Source: Oscillospiraceae bacterium (GTDB taxonomy: Bacteria; Bacillota; Clostridia; Oscillospirales; Ruminococcaceae). From it: a stretch of 64,000 nucleotides of DNA. Below the pieces are notes generated by a model, which worked only from the letters and a program-made list of their open reading frames with translations, ran no database searches and was not told the DNA's origin. Made by a program: the position numbers and the translations under genes. Below are positions 5,771-13,690 of the stretch, piece after piece; position 1 is the first letter of the stretch, and each line of letters starts with the position of its first letter. The stretch lies in NCBI GenBank assembly GCA_031280965.1, contig JAITFZ010000013.1:1-64000 (forward strand). Direction: 5' to 3'.

Positions 5771-6781
5771 TTACAGGGAAACAAAAGCGGCGCGGAAGCC
5801 GAGGTGCGTACCGACATAAGATCGAGCGTGGTTCAAGGTCAAGGCGAACACCCCCGCCTGAGCAGCATGATGCCATCCGCCACCACGGATCGGTACACGT
5901 TCGCCGGTCAGCGTCGCCCAAAAATGATCGGTTTCGTAGTCGGCGGCGGTCATATCGGGTTCGGGTATCAAACCGAGAGCCTGTAACAACGCCGCGCCCG
6001 CGCCGGTCGCTGCCGGGGTAGTGGTGACGGCGTGGAAACCTACGCTTGTTTGCGTGTATTTGAGCGTTCCCGCCGTATTCGGTGCGACAAGCGTACCGTC
6101 GGGCATAATGGCTTGCCACAACGAACTCGCGGCAGTTACGGGGTTGTTCCAGTCGGCGGCGTCATTGTTGCGGAGTATCTGAATTTCGCCGTCCATTAAA
6201 CGCAGACCTGCGCCCCACTCCCACACGTTGCCGTTAAGGTCGGCAATACCCGCCTCGGTGTTATCGTGATACCACGAAACGGGGCCGCTGCCGGTCGCGG
6301 TGCGAGCGATCCTGCCGTCACTTTCAAACGAGGTCGGCAGGGCTTTTTGAGGCAGGGAAAGTTCTAAAATGTCCTTACCCCAGTTGTTATTACCGCGAGG
6401 CATAAATCCGTTCTTTTTGCACCACGGCGCGACCGCCGCATATTCGGCTTGCGTCATTAAGTGCCATCCGGGGCCTTTGTTCCGGCAGAATATCCCGGCA
6501 TTGTCAAAGTTTACGGAGTGGTGGGGGTCTTGCATCGGCAAGCTGTACGCCCTGCCGTTGTTTACGACGTTTAAGTATTTACTTATGAAAATGCTGTCGC
6601 GCTCTACGCCGTTGACGATAAACGCGGGATGGGTGCTGTCCGGGCCGCCGGGGATAACGTCGGAAATTTTGAATTTCGGAATACGCACCATGACGGACGG
6701 ATCGCCCACGTCGTCGTACAAAAGTACGTTGTTCGGCGCGGCAATTTGCAGCGCGAGGTTCGTTAAATCATAGTTAGGCAT
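5771..6781 (-). CDS. DGR variable protein with C-type-lectin/FGE-sulfatase fold
   Basis: The 336-residue protein starts at an ATG with AAAGGAG upstream. The N-terminal half contains IFISKYLNVV, GPGWHLMTQAEYAAVAPWCKKNG and MPRGNNNWGKD; the LNGNVWEW motif of the formylglycine-generating-enzyme/C-type lectin fold is at 182-189. These are typical of DGR-diversified proteins in Firmicute prophages. The last 41 residues hold the variable region. Relative to the template, residues 296, 302, 304, 305, 315, 318, 322, 324, 326 and 327 are changed, giving a surface of His, Tyr, Thr and Gly around invariant scaffold (RGG, QAGVFAL, LGFRAA). It probably binds a ligand on a host cell or is displayed on a particle. 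No signal peptide or membrane segment is visible. Confidence 0.92.
   Translation of the reverse strand: MPNYDLTNLALQIAAPNNVLLYDDVGDPSVMVRIPKFKISDVIPGGPDSTHPAFIVNGVERDSIFISKYLNVVNNGRAYSLPMQDPHHSVNFDNAGIFCRNKGPGWHLMTQAEYAAVAPWCKKNGFMPRGNNNWGKDILELSLPQKALPTSFESDGRIARTATGSGPVSWYHDNTEAGIADLNGNVWEWGAGLRLMDGEIQILRNNDAADWNNPVTAASSLWQAIMPDGTLVAPNTAGTLKYTQTSVGFHAVTTTPAATGAGAALLQALGLIPEPDMTAADYETDHFWATLTGERVPIRGGGWHHAAQAGVFALTLNHARSYVGTHLGFRAAFVSL
5786..5896 (-). repeat. DGR variable repeat (VR)
   Basis: This is the 3' end of the variable protein gene, 600 bp from TR. On the coding sense the changes from TR are A to C at seven sites, A to G at four and A to T at one. Ten alter an amino acid (mostly Asn to His, Tyr or Thr) and two are silent (CAA to CAG, GCA to GCC). 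The identical GC-rich end at 5786-5802 is the likely initiation-of-mutagenic-homing site. The gene continues 12 coding bases (FVSL) and a stop past VR. Confidence 0.93.
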
Positions 6782-6790
6782 AATTTATAA

Positions 6791-7272
6791 ACTCCTTTCG
6801 AGATAGTCGGGCATCGGGGCGTTTACCGTTCTGCCGGTGTCGGCGGCGGTATTACCGGCATGGGCGGCGAATACATAATAATCGACGACCCGCTTAAAAA
6901 CCGCGAGGACGCTGCAAGCACGGTTATTCGTGACAAGCTGTGGGAATGGTACACCTCGACGCTTTACACCCGCCTCGAAAAAGACGGGTGCATCCTGCTT
7001 ACAATGACGCGGTGGCACGAGGACGACCTCGCCGGTCGGTTGTTAAGGCTTGCCGAAACAGACCCCGCCGCCGATCAATGGGAGGTGCTGAACTTCCCCG
7101 CCATTGCCGAAAAGATACGGCACACGGAGGATATACGCGACGAGGGCGATGCGCTGTGGGTTGACAAATACCCCTGCTCGCGCCTTGACACGATAAAGGC
7201 GGCGATCGGCGCGTATGACTGGAACGCACTATATCAGCAACGCCCCGCGCCGACTGAGGGCGGTCTGTTCGG
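6791..7272 (+). pseudogene. Internal fragment of phage terminase large subunit
   Basis: Read in the frame of 6860, the sequence from about 6797 gives FEIVGHRGVYRSAGVGGGITGMGG, then the Walker B stretch YIIIDDPLKN, LTMTRWHEDDLAGRLL and ALYQQRPAPTEGGLF. This is the second half of the terminase ATPase domain. The P-loop part upstream and the nuclease domain downstream are absent. The 5' break lies within the ribosome-binding region of the divergent DGR variable protein gene, and the 3' break leads in frame into a SHOCT protein. Terminases package DNA into phage heads, so this marks a former prophage. Confidence 0.8.
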
Positions 7273-7699
7273 CACAACGGTAAAAATACCTTACGGGGAT
7301 ATTATCGACGTGCAGCTACAAACCGAGGAGCAGGTTTCCAAAGATGTAACCTTGACGCGGCTTTTACTTATCGGCGTTTTGGCTTTCGGCGCAAAGAAAA
7401 AGACAAAAACGGTTAATTATTGTTTGGTGATTGAATATAAAAAAGACGGCATACAAACAAAAGGCGTATTCAGCGGCGAAAAGTGCAATAAACTTTACAG
7501 CGAGATCGTAACGTGGAGGCAAAAAGCCGCCGAAAAAGCCGCGAAAAACGCGCCGGTCGAAATACCCACCGCCGCCGCGCCGGTTTCCGATCAGCCCGAC
7601 GCTGCCGCCGAAATTGCAAAATTTAAGTCCCTTTTAGATAGAGGTGCGATAACGCAGGACGAATACGATGCCAAGAAAAAACAACTTTTGGGGTTGTAA
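6860..7699 (+). CDS. Chimeric ORF: terminase fragment fused to SHOCT-domain protein
   Basis: From the ATG at 6860 the frame is open for 279 codons, but it joins two unrelated parts. Residues 1-137 are terminase large subunit; from GTTVKIPYGDIIDVQL onward it is a small bacterial-PH-like protein ending in a SHOCT domain (IAKFKSLLDRGAITQDEYDAKKKQLLGL-type tail, where the short helical pair ends most SHOCT proteins). An Ala/Pro-rich linker precedes the SHOCT part. No ribosome binding site precedes 6860, which lies inside terminase sequence, so the chimera may not be expressed as one protein. I read it as a deletion product. Confidence 0.6.
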   Translation: MGGEYIIIDDPLKNREDAASTVIRDKLWEWYTSTLYTRLEKDGCILLTMTRWHEDDLAGRLLRLAETDPAADQWEVLNFPAIAEKIRHTEDIRDEGDALWVDKYPCSRLDTIKAAIGAYDWNALYQQRPAPTEGGLFGTTVKIPYGDIIDVQLQTEEQVSKDVTLTRLLLIGVLAFGAKKKTKTVNYCLVIEYKKDGIQTKGVFSGEKCNKLYSEIVTWRQKAAEKAAKNAPVEIPTAAAPVSDQPDAAAEIAKFKSLLDRGAITQDEYDAKKKQLLGL

Positions 7700-7740
7700 T
7701 TTGTGAAAACTATTGAAATAGGGGGCGGTGGTGTGCTATA

Positions 7741-9324
7741 ATGAAAGGTAAACAGAGCCAAAACAAAGACAAAACAACCCAACCGCCACGCAAAGCGGTT
7801 ATATATGCTCGCTATTCGTCAGCCGGTCAGCGCGAGGAAAGTATCGAGGGGCAGTTGCGCGATTGTTACCAGTTCGCAAAGCAGAACAACCTAAACGTGA
7901 TCGGGGAATATATCGACCGGGCGTTGTCCGGCAGGTCTGACAAGCGACCCGACTTCCTGCGTATGATAAAAGACAGCGAGCGCGGACATTTCGAGGTCGT
8001 TATAACGTGGAAACTGGATCGGTTCACCCGTAGCCGTTACGACTCCGCAATGTATAAGGCGCGATTGAAAAAGAACGGCGTACAGCTTCTTTTTGCAAAA
8101 GAAGAAATACCCGAAGGCCCGATGGGTATTGTTATCGAAAGTTTTATGGAGGGGTTCGCTGAATATTACAGCGCGAACCTCAGCGAAAACGTAAAGCGCG
8201 GTTTTTATGACAGCGCACTCGACTTGAAAACGCTCGGTCAGACTGTCATCGGCTATAAAAAAGGCGCAGACGGTCGCTTTGCGATTGACGAGGGACAAGC
8301 TGCCGTGGTTCGCCGGATATTTGAGGAATACGCGGCGGGTGAACGTGCAAAGGACATATACGCAAGGTTGAACGCCGAGGGACATCGTACCAGTCGAGGC
8401 GGTTTGTTTAACAAAAATAGCATACGCCGGATATTACAAAACGAAAAATATATCGGTGTTTATGAATACGAGGATATAAGGGACGAAAACGGCATCCCGC
8501 CCATTGTCGATCGGGTGCTTTTCGCAAGGGTACAAGATATGGTGGAAAAAAATCACGCCTCCCCAAACCAAAAGGTGCAAACCTTTTTACTGACGGGGAA
8601 AATAAAATGCGGACATTGCGGGGAGGATATGACCGGCGACGGCGGCACGAGCCGCACCGGGAAAACCTACTCTTACTATACTTGTAATAAACGAAAGTAT
8701 AACAAGACCTGCGACAAGGAACGCGCCCCCAAAGAATGGATCGAGAACCTTGTCATTGAAAAACTGGTTGACCTGCTTAACGAGGATGGTTTTATTGAAA
8801 GGATTGCCGATGAAGCCCTCGAATATATGGAGGAACGGCGCGACACTACGATCCTTGACGCTTTGGAAGCGCGAAAAAAGGATAACGAAAAAGCGATAAA
8901 AAACGTAATGGATGCCATTGAGCAGGGCATAATAACGCCGACAACAAAGTCGCGGCTCGTTGAATTAGAGTCCGATAAAGTGAAAATTGAAAAAGGCATC
9001 GCAAAAGAAAAGATTAACAATCCCCACCTTGACCGTGATCAGCTTCGTTTCTTTTTAGAACGGTACAGGGACGCCGATATGGGAGAAGAAAAACACCGCG
9101 AAAGGCTTTTGAGGACATTCCTAAACTCAGTCTTTATATATGACACCGATGACGACGACCCGGACGACCCCAAAAAAGGAAAACTCGTCTTGTGTATGAA
9201 CTACACGGACGAACACGGTAAACTTAGTAAGATAACCCTTTCGATTATGGAAAAAGCCGTATTTGACGGGGTTTCGGGCGGTTCGAGTTTTGAGCCATTC
9301 GTTGTGTTTGGCGCATTGCGCTAA
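7741..9324 (+). CDS. Large serine recombinase (integrase)
   Basis: The 527-residue protein has an N-terminal resolvase domain with the catalytic Ser in YARYSSAGQ (about residue 26), and conserved LDRFTRSRYD and EGFAEYYSANLSENV. A recombinase domain (GYKKGADGRFAIDEGQAAVVRRIFEEY) follows, then a zinc ribbon (CGHCGEDM ... YTCNKRKYNKTC) and a C-terminal coiled coil. Such enzymes integrate and excise prophages, ICEs and cassettes at short att sites. It is the last gene of the mobile region before conserved chromosomal genes, so one attachment site is expected just downstream. A GGTGGTG run about 8 nt before the ATG may be the ribosome binding site. Confidence 0.93.
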   Translation: MKGKQSQNKDKTTQPPRKAVIYARYSSAGQREESIEGQLRDCYQFAKQNNLNVIGEYIDRALSGRSDKRPDFLRMIKDSERGHFEVVITWKLDRFTRSRYDSAMYKARLKKNGVQLLFAKEEIPEGPMGIVIESFMEGFAEYYSANLSENVKRGFYDSALDLKTLGQTVIGYKKGADGRFAIDEGQAAVVRRIFEEYAAGERAKDIYARLNAEGHRTSRGGLFNKNSIRRILQNEKYIGVYEYEDIRDENGIPPIVDRVLFARVQDMVEKNHASPNQKVQTFLLTGKIKCGHCGEDMTGDGGTSRTGKTYSYYTCNKRKYNKTCDKERAPKEWIENLVIEKLVDLLNEDGFIERIADEALEYMEERRDTTILDALEARKKDNEKAIKNVMDAIEQGIITPTTKSRLVELESDKVKIEKGIAKEKINNPHLDRDQLRFFLERYRDADMGEEKHRERLLRTFLNSVFIYDTDDDDPDDPKKGKLVLCMNYTDEHGKLSKITLSIMEKAVFDGVSGGSSFEPFVVFGALR

Positions 9325-9460
9325 ACCCTTGATTATGTCTGCGTTTATCGCGGGTATAAATTTTGTTTTACGAATGTCAGCGGGGAATCGTGTTTTCTCG
9401 CATGAGGTTAGAAATTGGATTGGGAACAATACAAATAATCTCGAATAAACACAAAGAAAC

Positions 9461-9488
9461 AGCCTGTCAGATTAGATACTGACAGGCT
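9461..9488. terminator. Hairpin between integrase and chromosomal genes
   Basis: A perfect 10-bp stem (AGCCTGTCAG/CTGACAGGCT) with an 8-nt loop lies 4 bp beyond the stop of the minus-strand 90-aa gene and downstream of the plus-strand integrase. T-runs are poor on both sides, so it is a probable bidirectional terminator of modest strength. The gap 9325-9492 around it is where an att site would be expected. Confidence 0.6.
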
Positions 9489-9492
9489 TCAA

Positions 9493-9765
9493 TTATTTCG
9501 TCTTATCAAGCCATGTGTATGCCATTTCCAGCGCCTCATAAAGACTGTTTCTGTCGCTGTTTTTTACTATCATCTGACTTGCGTCAACGTCCTCGGCGGT
9601 CTGCATAAGCACAACCTTAACTTTATTAGCCACTTCAAGTTCTTTGATTTTGCGCGTCGCCATAATCGTAATCATACAAACGTAATCGTCTGACATGTTC
9701 CCGTAATAAATCTGCCGTCCTTTTCTGACGAGCGGGTAGCCTTTATAGGTGAAAAAATCTGCCAT
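9493..9765 (-). CDS. Conserved hypothetical protein (90 aa)
   Basis: The small soluble protein begins MADFFTYKGYPLVRKG, has a central ISxMATRK-like strand-helix region and ends in ALEMAYTWLDKTK. I recall similar short proteins in many clostridial genomes, but no function is known to me. A good ribosome binding site (AAAGGAG) lies before the ATG. It is the last gene of the minus-strand block and is followed by the hairpin at 9461-9488. Confidence 0.7.
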   Translation of the reverse strand: MADFFTYKGYPLVRKGRQIYYGNMSDDYVCMITIMATRKIKELEVANKVKVVLMQTAEDVDASQMIVKNSDRNSLYEALEMAYTWLDKTK

Positions 9766-9819
9766 AATTAAAATATCTCCTTTATGTTGTTACAGTAATG
9801 CCGCCTATACAGCAGGCGC

Positions 9820-11292
9820 TTACCATGAAATTATAACCGGTTCGCCGTTTAAGAATAATTCGATGTTTTGTGCAAGCCGTGTTAAATACATGGCGCGGGT
9901 AATAAATCTCGGTTCGCCGTCTATGACTATAACGCTGTTCATGCCGCCGGAATCGAAAAACTCTATAATTTCATCGGACCTATTCGGGTCGCGGTATCTG
10001 AAAGTATACCGCGCCAAGAACGGCATATCCGCAACGTCTTCCGGCTCGCCGTCGTAGAGGGCATCGGCGTTTACAGATATGATATAAATATATAACTGCT
10101 TAAATTCGGCAGTGTCGGCAAGCACACCGTCAAGGAAGTATTCCTCGTCGTCCCGCCCTGTTCCCGTTAAGCGGAAGTTCAGGGTGCGTTCAGCCGTTTC
10201 TATTATCAGTTCATCAACCGAATAAATCATAGGGCGCTGGAACGCAGGCGCCATAATGCCGCCCGCATCGAAATTAAGCCAACTCAGCTCTTCAAGCCCG
10301 AAAACGTATAAAACCTCGGGATAATTGCTGTGGATTGCATAAAAGCCGGATAAAACATCTTCGCCTTCGTCATCAACGGTGTAGTATCTGCCGCCGACAG
10401 TGAAAGTTGACGTTTTGCCGTTTACGGTCATTTCGACTGCGGCGGTGGGATTATTGAAACCGTCTGCGAATTCGTGCGGAAGTTCTTCGCCGACGAAAGC
10501 GGCTTTGAACGCTGTAAGTCCGAACATTCCTTCAAGCAAGTCCGCGCCTTTTGTGAAGTCTATCTGCACCTGAACCGGCTCGACAAGTATATATCTGCTG
10601 GTGATTCTGTCTTCGGCCGCCGCATTCGGGTTGGGTATTATAACATGCCGCTCACGCTCGGCTCTGTCGATTACGAGCCTTTCCATATCGGGTTGTCCGG
10701 CTGTCATATAATCCGGAGTTACTTCAAGGGAAACATAAAACAAGCTCGGCTCTTTTATATAGTCCACGAGATACGTCCATACCACATACACGCTGTTTTC
10801 GCCCGCTATGCGTACATATGTCATATTCTCAACTGTTGGGGTTTCATCGCCGATATAAAGCTCCAGCGTTTCGCCGTTCCGGAAAATCGCAAACGCCCAT
10901 GCCGCCGTATCGCCAAGCCCGTATTGTTCAAAGTCTTTGGCGTCTTCCTCCACGGCTTCTCTCGCCCAAAGCCCGGATATATAACGTTCGGAATTATGCA
11001 GTTTCGTGAAGCTCAGCGGTGCGCCGAGCAATGCTTCAATCCCGAGAGCGCCCGTATCAGTCCGCTCTAAAGTATACGCTTCATGTTCGTTAAATACGCT
11101 TAAACTCAGCAAATCCTCGGCTTCAAGCTGTGTGAAGTGAACGCGGTTTGCCATTGGTTCGGTCGGGTCTTCTTCTTTAACGACAGGCGGCGATTCCTGC
11201 GTCAGCACGAGGACTAATATCGCGGCTGTTAAAATGGCAAGCCCCGCACATGAGAATATTAACGTTCTTGTTTTTTTGCTTAATTTTTTCAA
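9820..11292 (-). CDS. DUF4340-domain membrane-anchored protein
   Basis: The 490-residue protein has a single N-terminal membrane anchor (residues 10-29, LIFSCAGLAILTAAILVLVL) and a large extracytoplasmic part made of repeated beta-rich units (LEAEDLLSLSVFNEHEAYTLERTD..., YTSRYILVEPVQVQI). This is the DUF4340 pattern. It follows the gldG-like gene by 19 bp and belongs to the same transcription unit; DUF4340 proteins commonly accompany Gld-type ABC transporters. Start is TTG at 11292 with CAGGAG 8 nt upstream. The substrate of the system is unknown. Confidence 0.8.
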   Translation of the reverse strand: MKKLSKKTRTLIFSCAGLAILTAAILVLVLTQESPPVVKEEDPTEPMANRVHFTQLEAEDLLSLSVFNEHEAYTLERTDTGALGIEALLGAPLSFTKLHNSERYISGLWAREAVEEDAKDFEQYGLGDTAAWAFAIFRNGETLELYIGDETPTVENMTYVRIAGENSVYVVWTYLVDYIKEPSLFYVSLEVTPDYMTAGQPDMERLVIDRAERERHVIIPNPNAAAEDRITSRYILVEPVQVQIDFTKGADLLEGMFGLTAFKAAFVGEELPHEFADGFNNPTAAVEMTVNGKTSTFTVGGRYYTVDDEGEDVLSGFYAIHSNYPEVLYVFGLEELSWLNFDAGGIMAPAFQRPMIYSVDELIIETAERTLNFRLTGTGRDDEEYFLDGVLADTAEFKQLYIYIISVNADALYDGEPEDVADMPFLARYTFRYRDPNRSDEIIEFFDSGGMNSVIVIDGEPRFITRAMYLTRLAQNIELFLNGEPVIISW

Positions 11293-11311
11293 AACTTATA
11301 CTCCTGTATAT

Positions 11312-12922
11312 TTACCTGTATCTTCTTTTGAAGAATACTACCAAACCCGTTGTAATAATAATCAAAGGTATAATAATTACGAAAGCAATCGCAATGCCGT
11401 TAGCCTGTCCCACGGTTATTTCAAAGTGAGCCGGACGGAAAGATTTCGGCATTATGAGCGCGCCTATATCGCTTCTTCCGCTTATATCGTTGAAGATGTT
11501 AAGGAGAAGCCGCGCATTTGAGAATTGCCCGCCTTCAATCACCCAAGCATCAAATATAGACGGCGTACCGAAAGCAATCACATGGCTCGTGAACCGGTCA
11601 AGTCCCTCAAAGCGCGTCTTTCTGCTCATAGCTACGGCGTTCATAAGCCGGAGCGTAAATTCCCAGTCTTCTGCTTCTTCCTCTGTAAGCGGAACGTAAA
11701 ACGAGCCGTCATAGCTTACGAGCAGAGATGAAGTTGAGGTGGAACCCGAAACTTCAAAAAGCAGTGTTATGGGGCGAATCGTTGTTGCTAAGACCGAACC
11801 TTCGGCAATCCCCTCTGAAAAAGGCCCGCCGACCATTCTTATAAATTGCATGAAGCCGTACTCGTCATTCGGGAGCGCGTAGTTAACGTTAGACTGCGAG
11901 ATGAAGCCGTGTTCAGCCCGCATTCCCCACTCCTCCAGGAATTCATCAAGAACGGGAGTATCGGGCATTTCACGGGCTGGGAGGTAAAGCAGTGTCTTTC
12001 CGTACATGCCGCCGTTGTCAAGCCACGTATCTACATTAGCGCGGGCGCTGACGGTATAATCGAAAGCAGGTGAGCAGATGACTAAAAAATCAATACCGGG
12101 GTCGATTTCGGCGGTCATAAGCAAATCAATCTCCTCGGTCACATAACCGTTAGCAATTAAAATTTCCATCATTGCTTCATATGCGATTTCGCCGAAGCCG
12201 TTCGCAAATGCCACTCTGACCGGCGTTAAATCGGAAACCGACATAATCGCCGACAGGAACGCCTGTTCCGTCGCCGCGCTTGCGTCCCTTTCAATCATAT
12301 GTCCGAAGCCGTATGCAGCCGCTTCCCAAGCCTGTTCATCGGAGATTCTTTCACCGTTAAAATAGAATTCTTCCATGAAGTAATCCGATTGGCTCACGAC
12401 CTTAAAGCGTCCTGTTCTCTCCGATTCAATTACAATATCGGTGTCCGTGAGGTTTCCGCCGTATTTTGCAACGAAAGCAGGGTTTGTCAGCCTGTTTACA
12501 AAAGTAATCGTGAAGCTTCTGTTGGCTTCTTTGAACCTCTGCGCGATTTCATACACCTGCGAAAAATAGGTGTCAGGGTTTGTGAAGTTCTCCTCACGGC
12601 TGCAGAAGTAGAAATTAATCGTATCATCAAGCGCGGAAAGATACGCTGTCGTGCTTTGTTCAATGCTGAAAAGCTTGCGCTCGGTCAGGTCAAACCGCAA
12701 ATTAAAGCGGTTGATGAGCATAGTGAAAAGCACATTGACCAACACTGCCGCCGTTAAAAACACTACAATAATAACAAGCGAGTAGCCGCCGAATTTGAGC
12801 TTGCGGCGGAAGTTGCTTATGCTTTGGGAAATCGATGTTTCCCCGTCTGCTCCGGCGGTTTCGTCAAGCGTTTCCTCCGCCACGGCTTCCGGATTATTTA
12901 AGTTTTTATTTTCTTCTGACAT
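11312..12922 (-). CDS. GldG-family protein, auxiliary component of ABC transporter
   Basis: The 536-residue protein has a short acidic cytoplasmic N-terminus, a membrane helix at about 45-72 (YSLVIIVVFLTAAVLVNVLF), and a long extracytoplasmic region with NLRFDLTERKLFSIEQSTTAYLSAL. That segment is the signature of the 'ABC-type uncharacterised' GldG domain. A C-terminal membrane helix (IAFVIIIPLIIITTGLVVFF) and a basic tail close it. It is encoded downstream of the permease and ATPase genes of the same exporter. In Bacteroidetes the Gld proteins serve gliding; in clostridia the role is unknown. Confidence 0.85.
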   Translation of the reverse strand: MSEENKNLNNPEAVAEETLDETAGADGETSISQSISNFRRKLKFGGYSLVIIVVFLTAAVLVNVLFTMLINRFNLRFDLTERKLFSIEQSTTAYLSALDDTINFYFCSREENFTNPDTYFSQVYEIAQRFKEANRSFTITFVNRLTNPAFVAKYGGNLTDTDIVIESERTGRFKVVSQSDYFMEEFYFNGERISDEQAWEAAAYGFGHMIERDASAATEQAFLSAIMSVSDLTPVRVAFANGFGEIAYEAMMEILIANGYVTEEIDLLMTAEIDPGIDFLVICSPAFDYTVSARANVDTWLDNGGMYGKTLLYLPAREMPDTPVLDEFLEEWGMRAEHGFISQSNVNYALPNDEYGFMQFIRMVGGPFSEGIAEGSVLATTIRPITLLFEVSGSTSTSSLLVSYDGSFYVPLTEEEAEDWEFTLRLMNAVAMSRKTRFEGLDRFTSHVIAFGTPSIFDAWVIEGGQFSNARLLLNIFNDISGRSDIGALIMPKSFRPAHFEITVGQANGIAIAFVIIIPLIIITTGLVVFFKRRYR

Positions 12923-12936
12923 TTAACCTACCTCAT

Positions 12937-12964
12937 TCATTGTTCATTGTTCATTGTACATTGT
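12937..12964. repeat. Short tandem heptamer (ATTGTTC)
   Basis: Three to four imperfect copies of ATTGTTC lie in the 45-bp gap between the permease and gldG-like genes. A related low-complexity AACAATGAATAA stretch occurs at 29731-29750 after the PBP1A gene. This is probably slippage-prone filler. Confidence 0.5.
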
Positions 12965-12967
12965 CCG

Positions 12968-13690
12968 TTACGCCCAGCGCCTGCGTTCAAGCACTCTCAC
13001 GGTAAGGAACAGGAAAACCGCAATTCCCGTAATAAAGAACAGGATATTCGGCAGTGCAAAAATACCGAGTGTGAATTGCCTGTAGCGGTCGAAAACCGAT
13101 ATGCTTCTGAGCGCATTCGGTATAAACTGGAAGAAATCGTTTACAAACTTAGAAACTTCATTTGCGAGCGGGTTAAATGCAAACATGACTAAATTCAAAA
13201 ACATACTTCCGATAGCCGCTATCATTTGGTTTTCGGTCAGCGAGGACACGAAAAGCCCGAGCGCGACATAAATACCGCCGAGCAATACAATTCCCGCAAA
13301 GTTCCCCCACAGCGTCATCCATGAAACCGTAGTGAAAAAAGAAAGCACGATTCCGTAAACGGGGAGTACACATACGCCCATAATAAAAACCGCGTATGCC
13401 GACAGGAACTTACCGACCACAATCGCTGTAAGGCTAACGGGCGCGGTCAGTAAAAGCTGGTCAACTTTTTGTCTTTTGTCTTCCGACATAAGCCGCATGG
13501 TCAGCACAGGCACGAAAATTAATATAACAAAAAACATCAGCATGAATACCGGCGATAAATCCGCGCTGCCCCGCAACAGCACAAGTCCGTGAAGAATGAA
13601 CCCCGAAATAAGCATACAAGCCGCTATGAAAACGTAGCCGACAGGCGAGGTGAAATATGCGCCGAGTTCTCTTTTGAATGTAGCTAACAT
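12968..13690 (-). CDS. ABC-2 type permease, GldF-like
   Basis: The 240-residue integral membrane protein has about six hydrophobic segments. It begins MLATFKRELGAYFTSPVGYVF, the standard start of GldF-type ABC-2 permeases, and contains MRLMSEDKRQKVDQLLLTAPVS, the cytoplasmic coupling loop. It pairs with the ATPase encoded immediately upstream (stop at 13691 adjoins this start) and with the GldG-like and DUF4340 proteins downstream. Confidence 0.88.
   Translation of the reverse strand: MLATFKRELGAYFTSPVGYVFIAACMLISGFILHGLVLLRGSADLSPVFMLMFFVILIFVPVLTMRLMSEDKRQKVDQLLLTAPVSLTAIVVGKFLSAYAVFIMGVCVLPVYGIVLSFFTTVSWMTLWGNFAGIVLLGGIYVALGLFVSSLTENQMIAAIGSMFLNLVMFAFNPLANEVSKFVNDFFQFIPNALRSISVFDRYRQFTLGIFALPNILFFITGIAVFLFLTVRVLERRRWA

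Larger units (their letters stand above)
4292..6781 (-). mobile_element. Diversity-generating retroelement (VP-Avd-TR-RT)
   Basis: On the minus strand the order is variable protein (6781-5771) ending in VR, a DGR-type hairpin, Avd (5705-5349), template repeat (5296-5186), spacer RNA, reverse transcriptase (4981-4292). This is the classical mtd-avd-TR-brt arrangement first described in Bordetella phage BPP-1. The TR/VR comparison shows adenine-only substitutions, which is the defining product of DGR mutagenic homing. It is embedded in phage/ICE debris: terminase fragment on one side, parB/ssb fragments on the other. Confidence 0.93.

Noticed and set aside
6785-7277. Minus-strand ORFs opposite the terminase fragment
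   Set aside because: They are shadows of the plus-strand terminase frame, with no conserved content and no ribosome binding sites.
7735-7745. TATAAT at the integrase start as a promoter
   Set aside because: The hexamer overlaps the ATG itself and the spacing to the nearest TTGAAA is 18 bp; it cannot drive translation from that ATG.
9263-9448. 61-codon plus-strand ORF at the end of the integrase gene
   Set aside because: It overlaps the integrase in another frame and has no start signal; it looks like chance.
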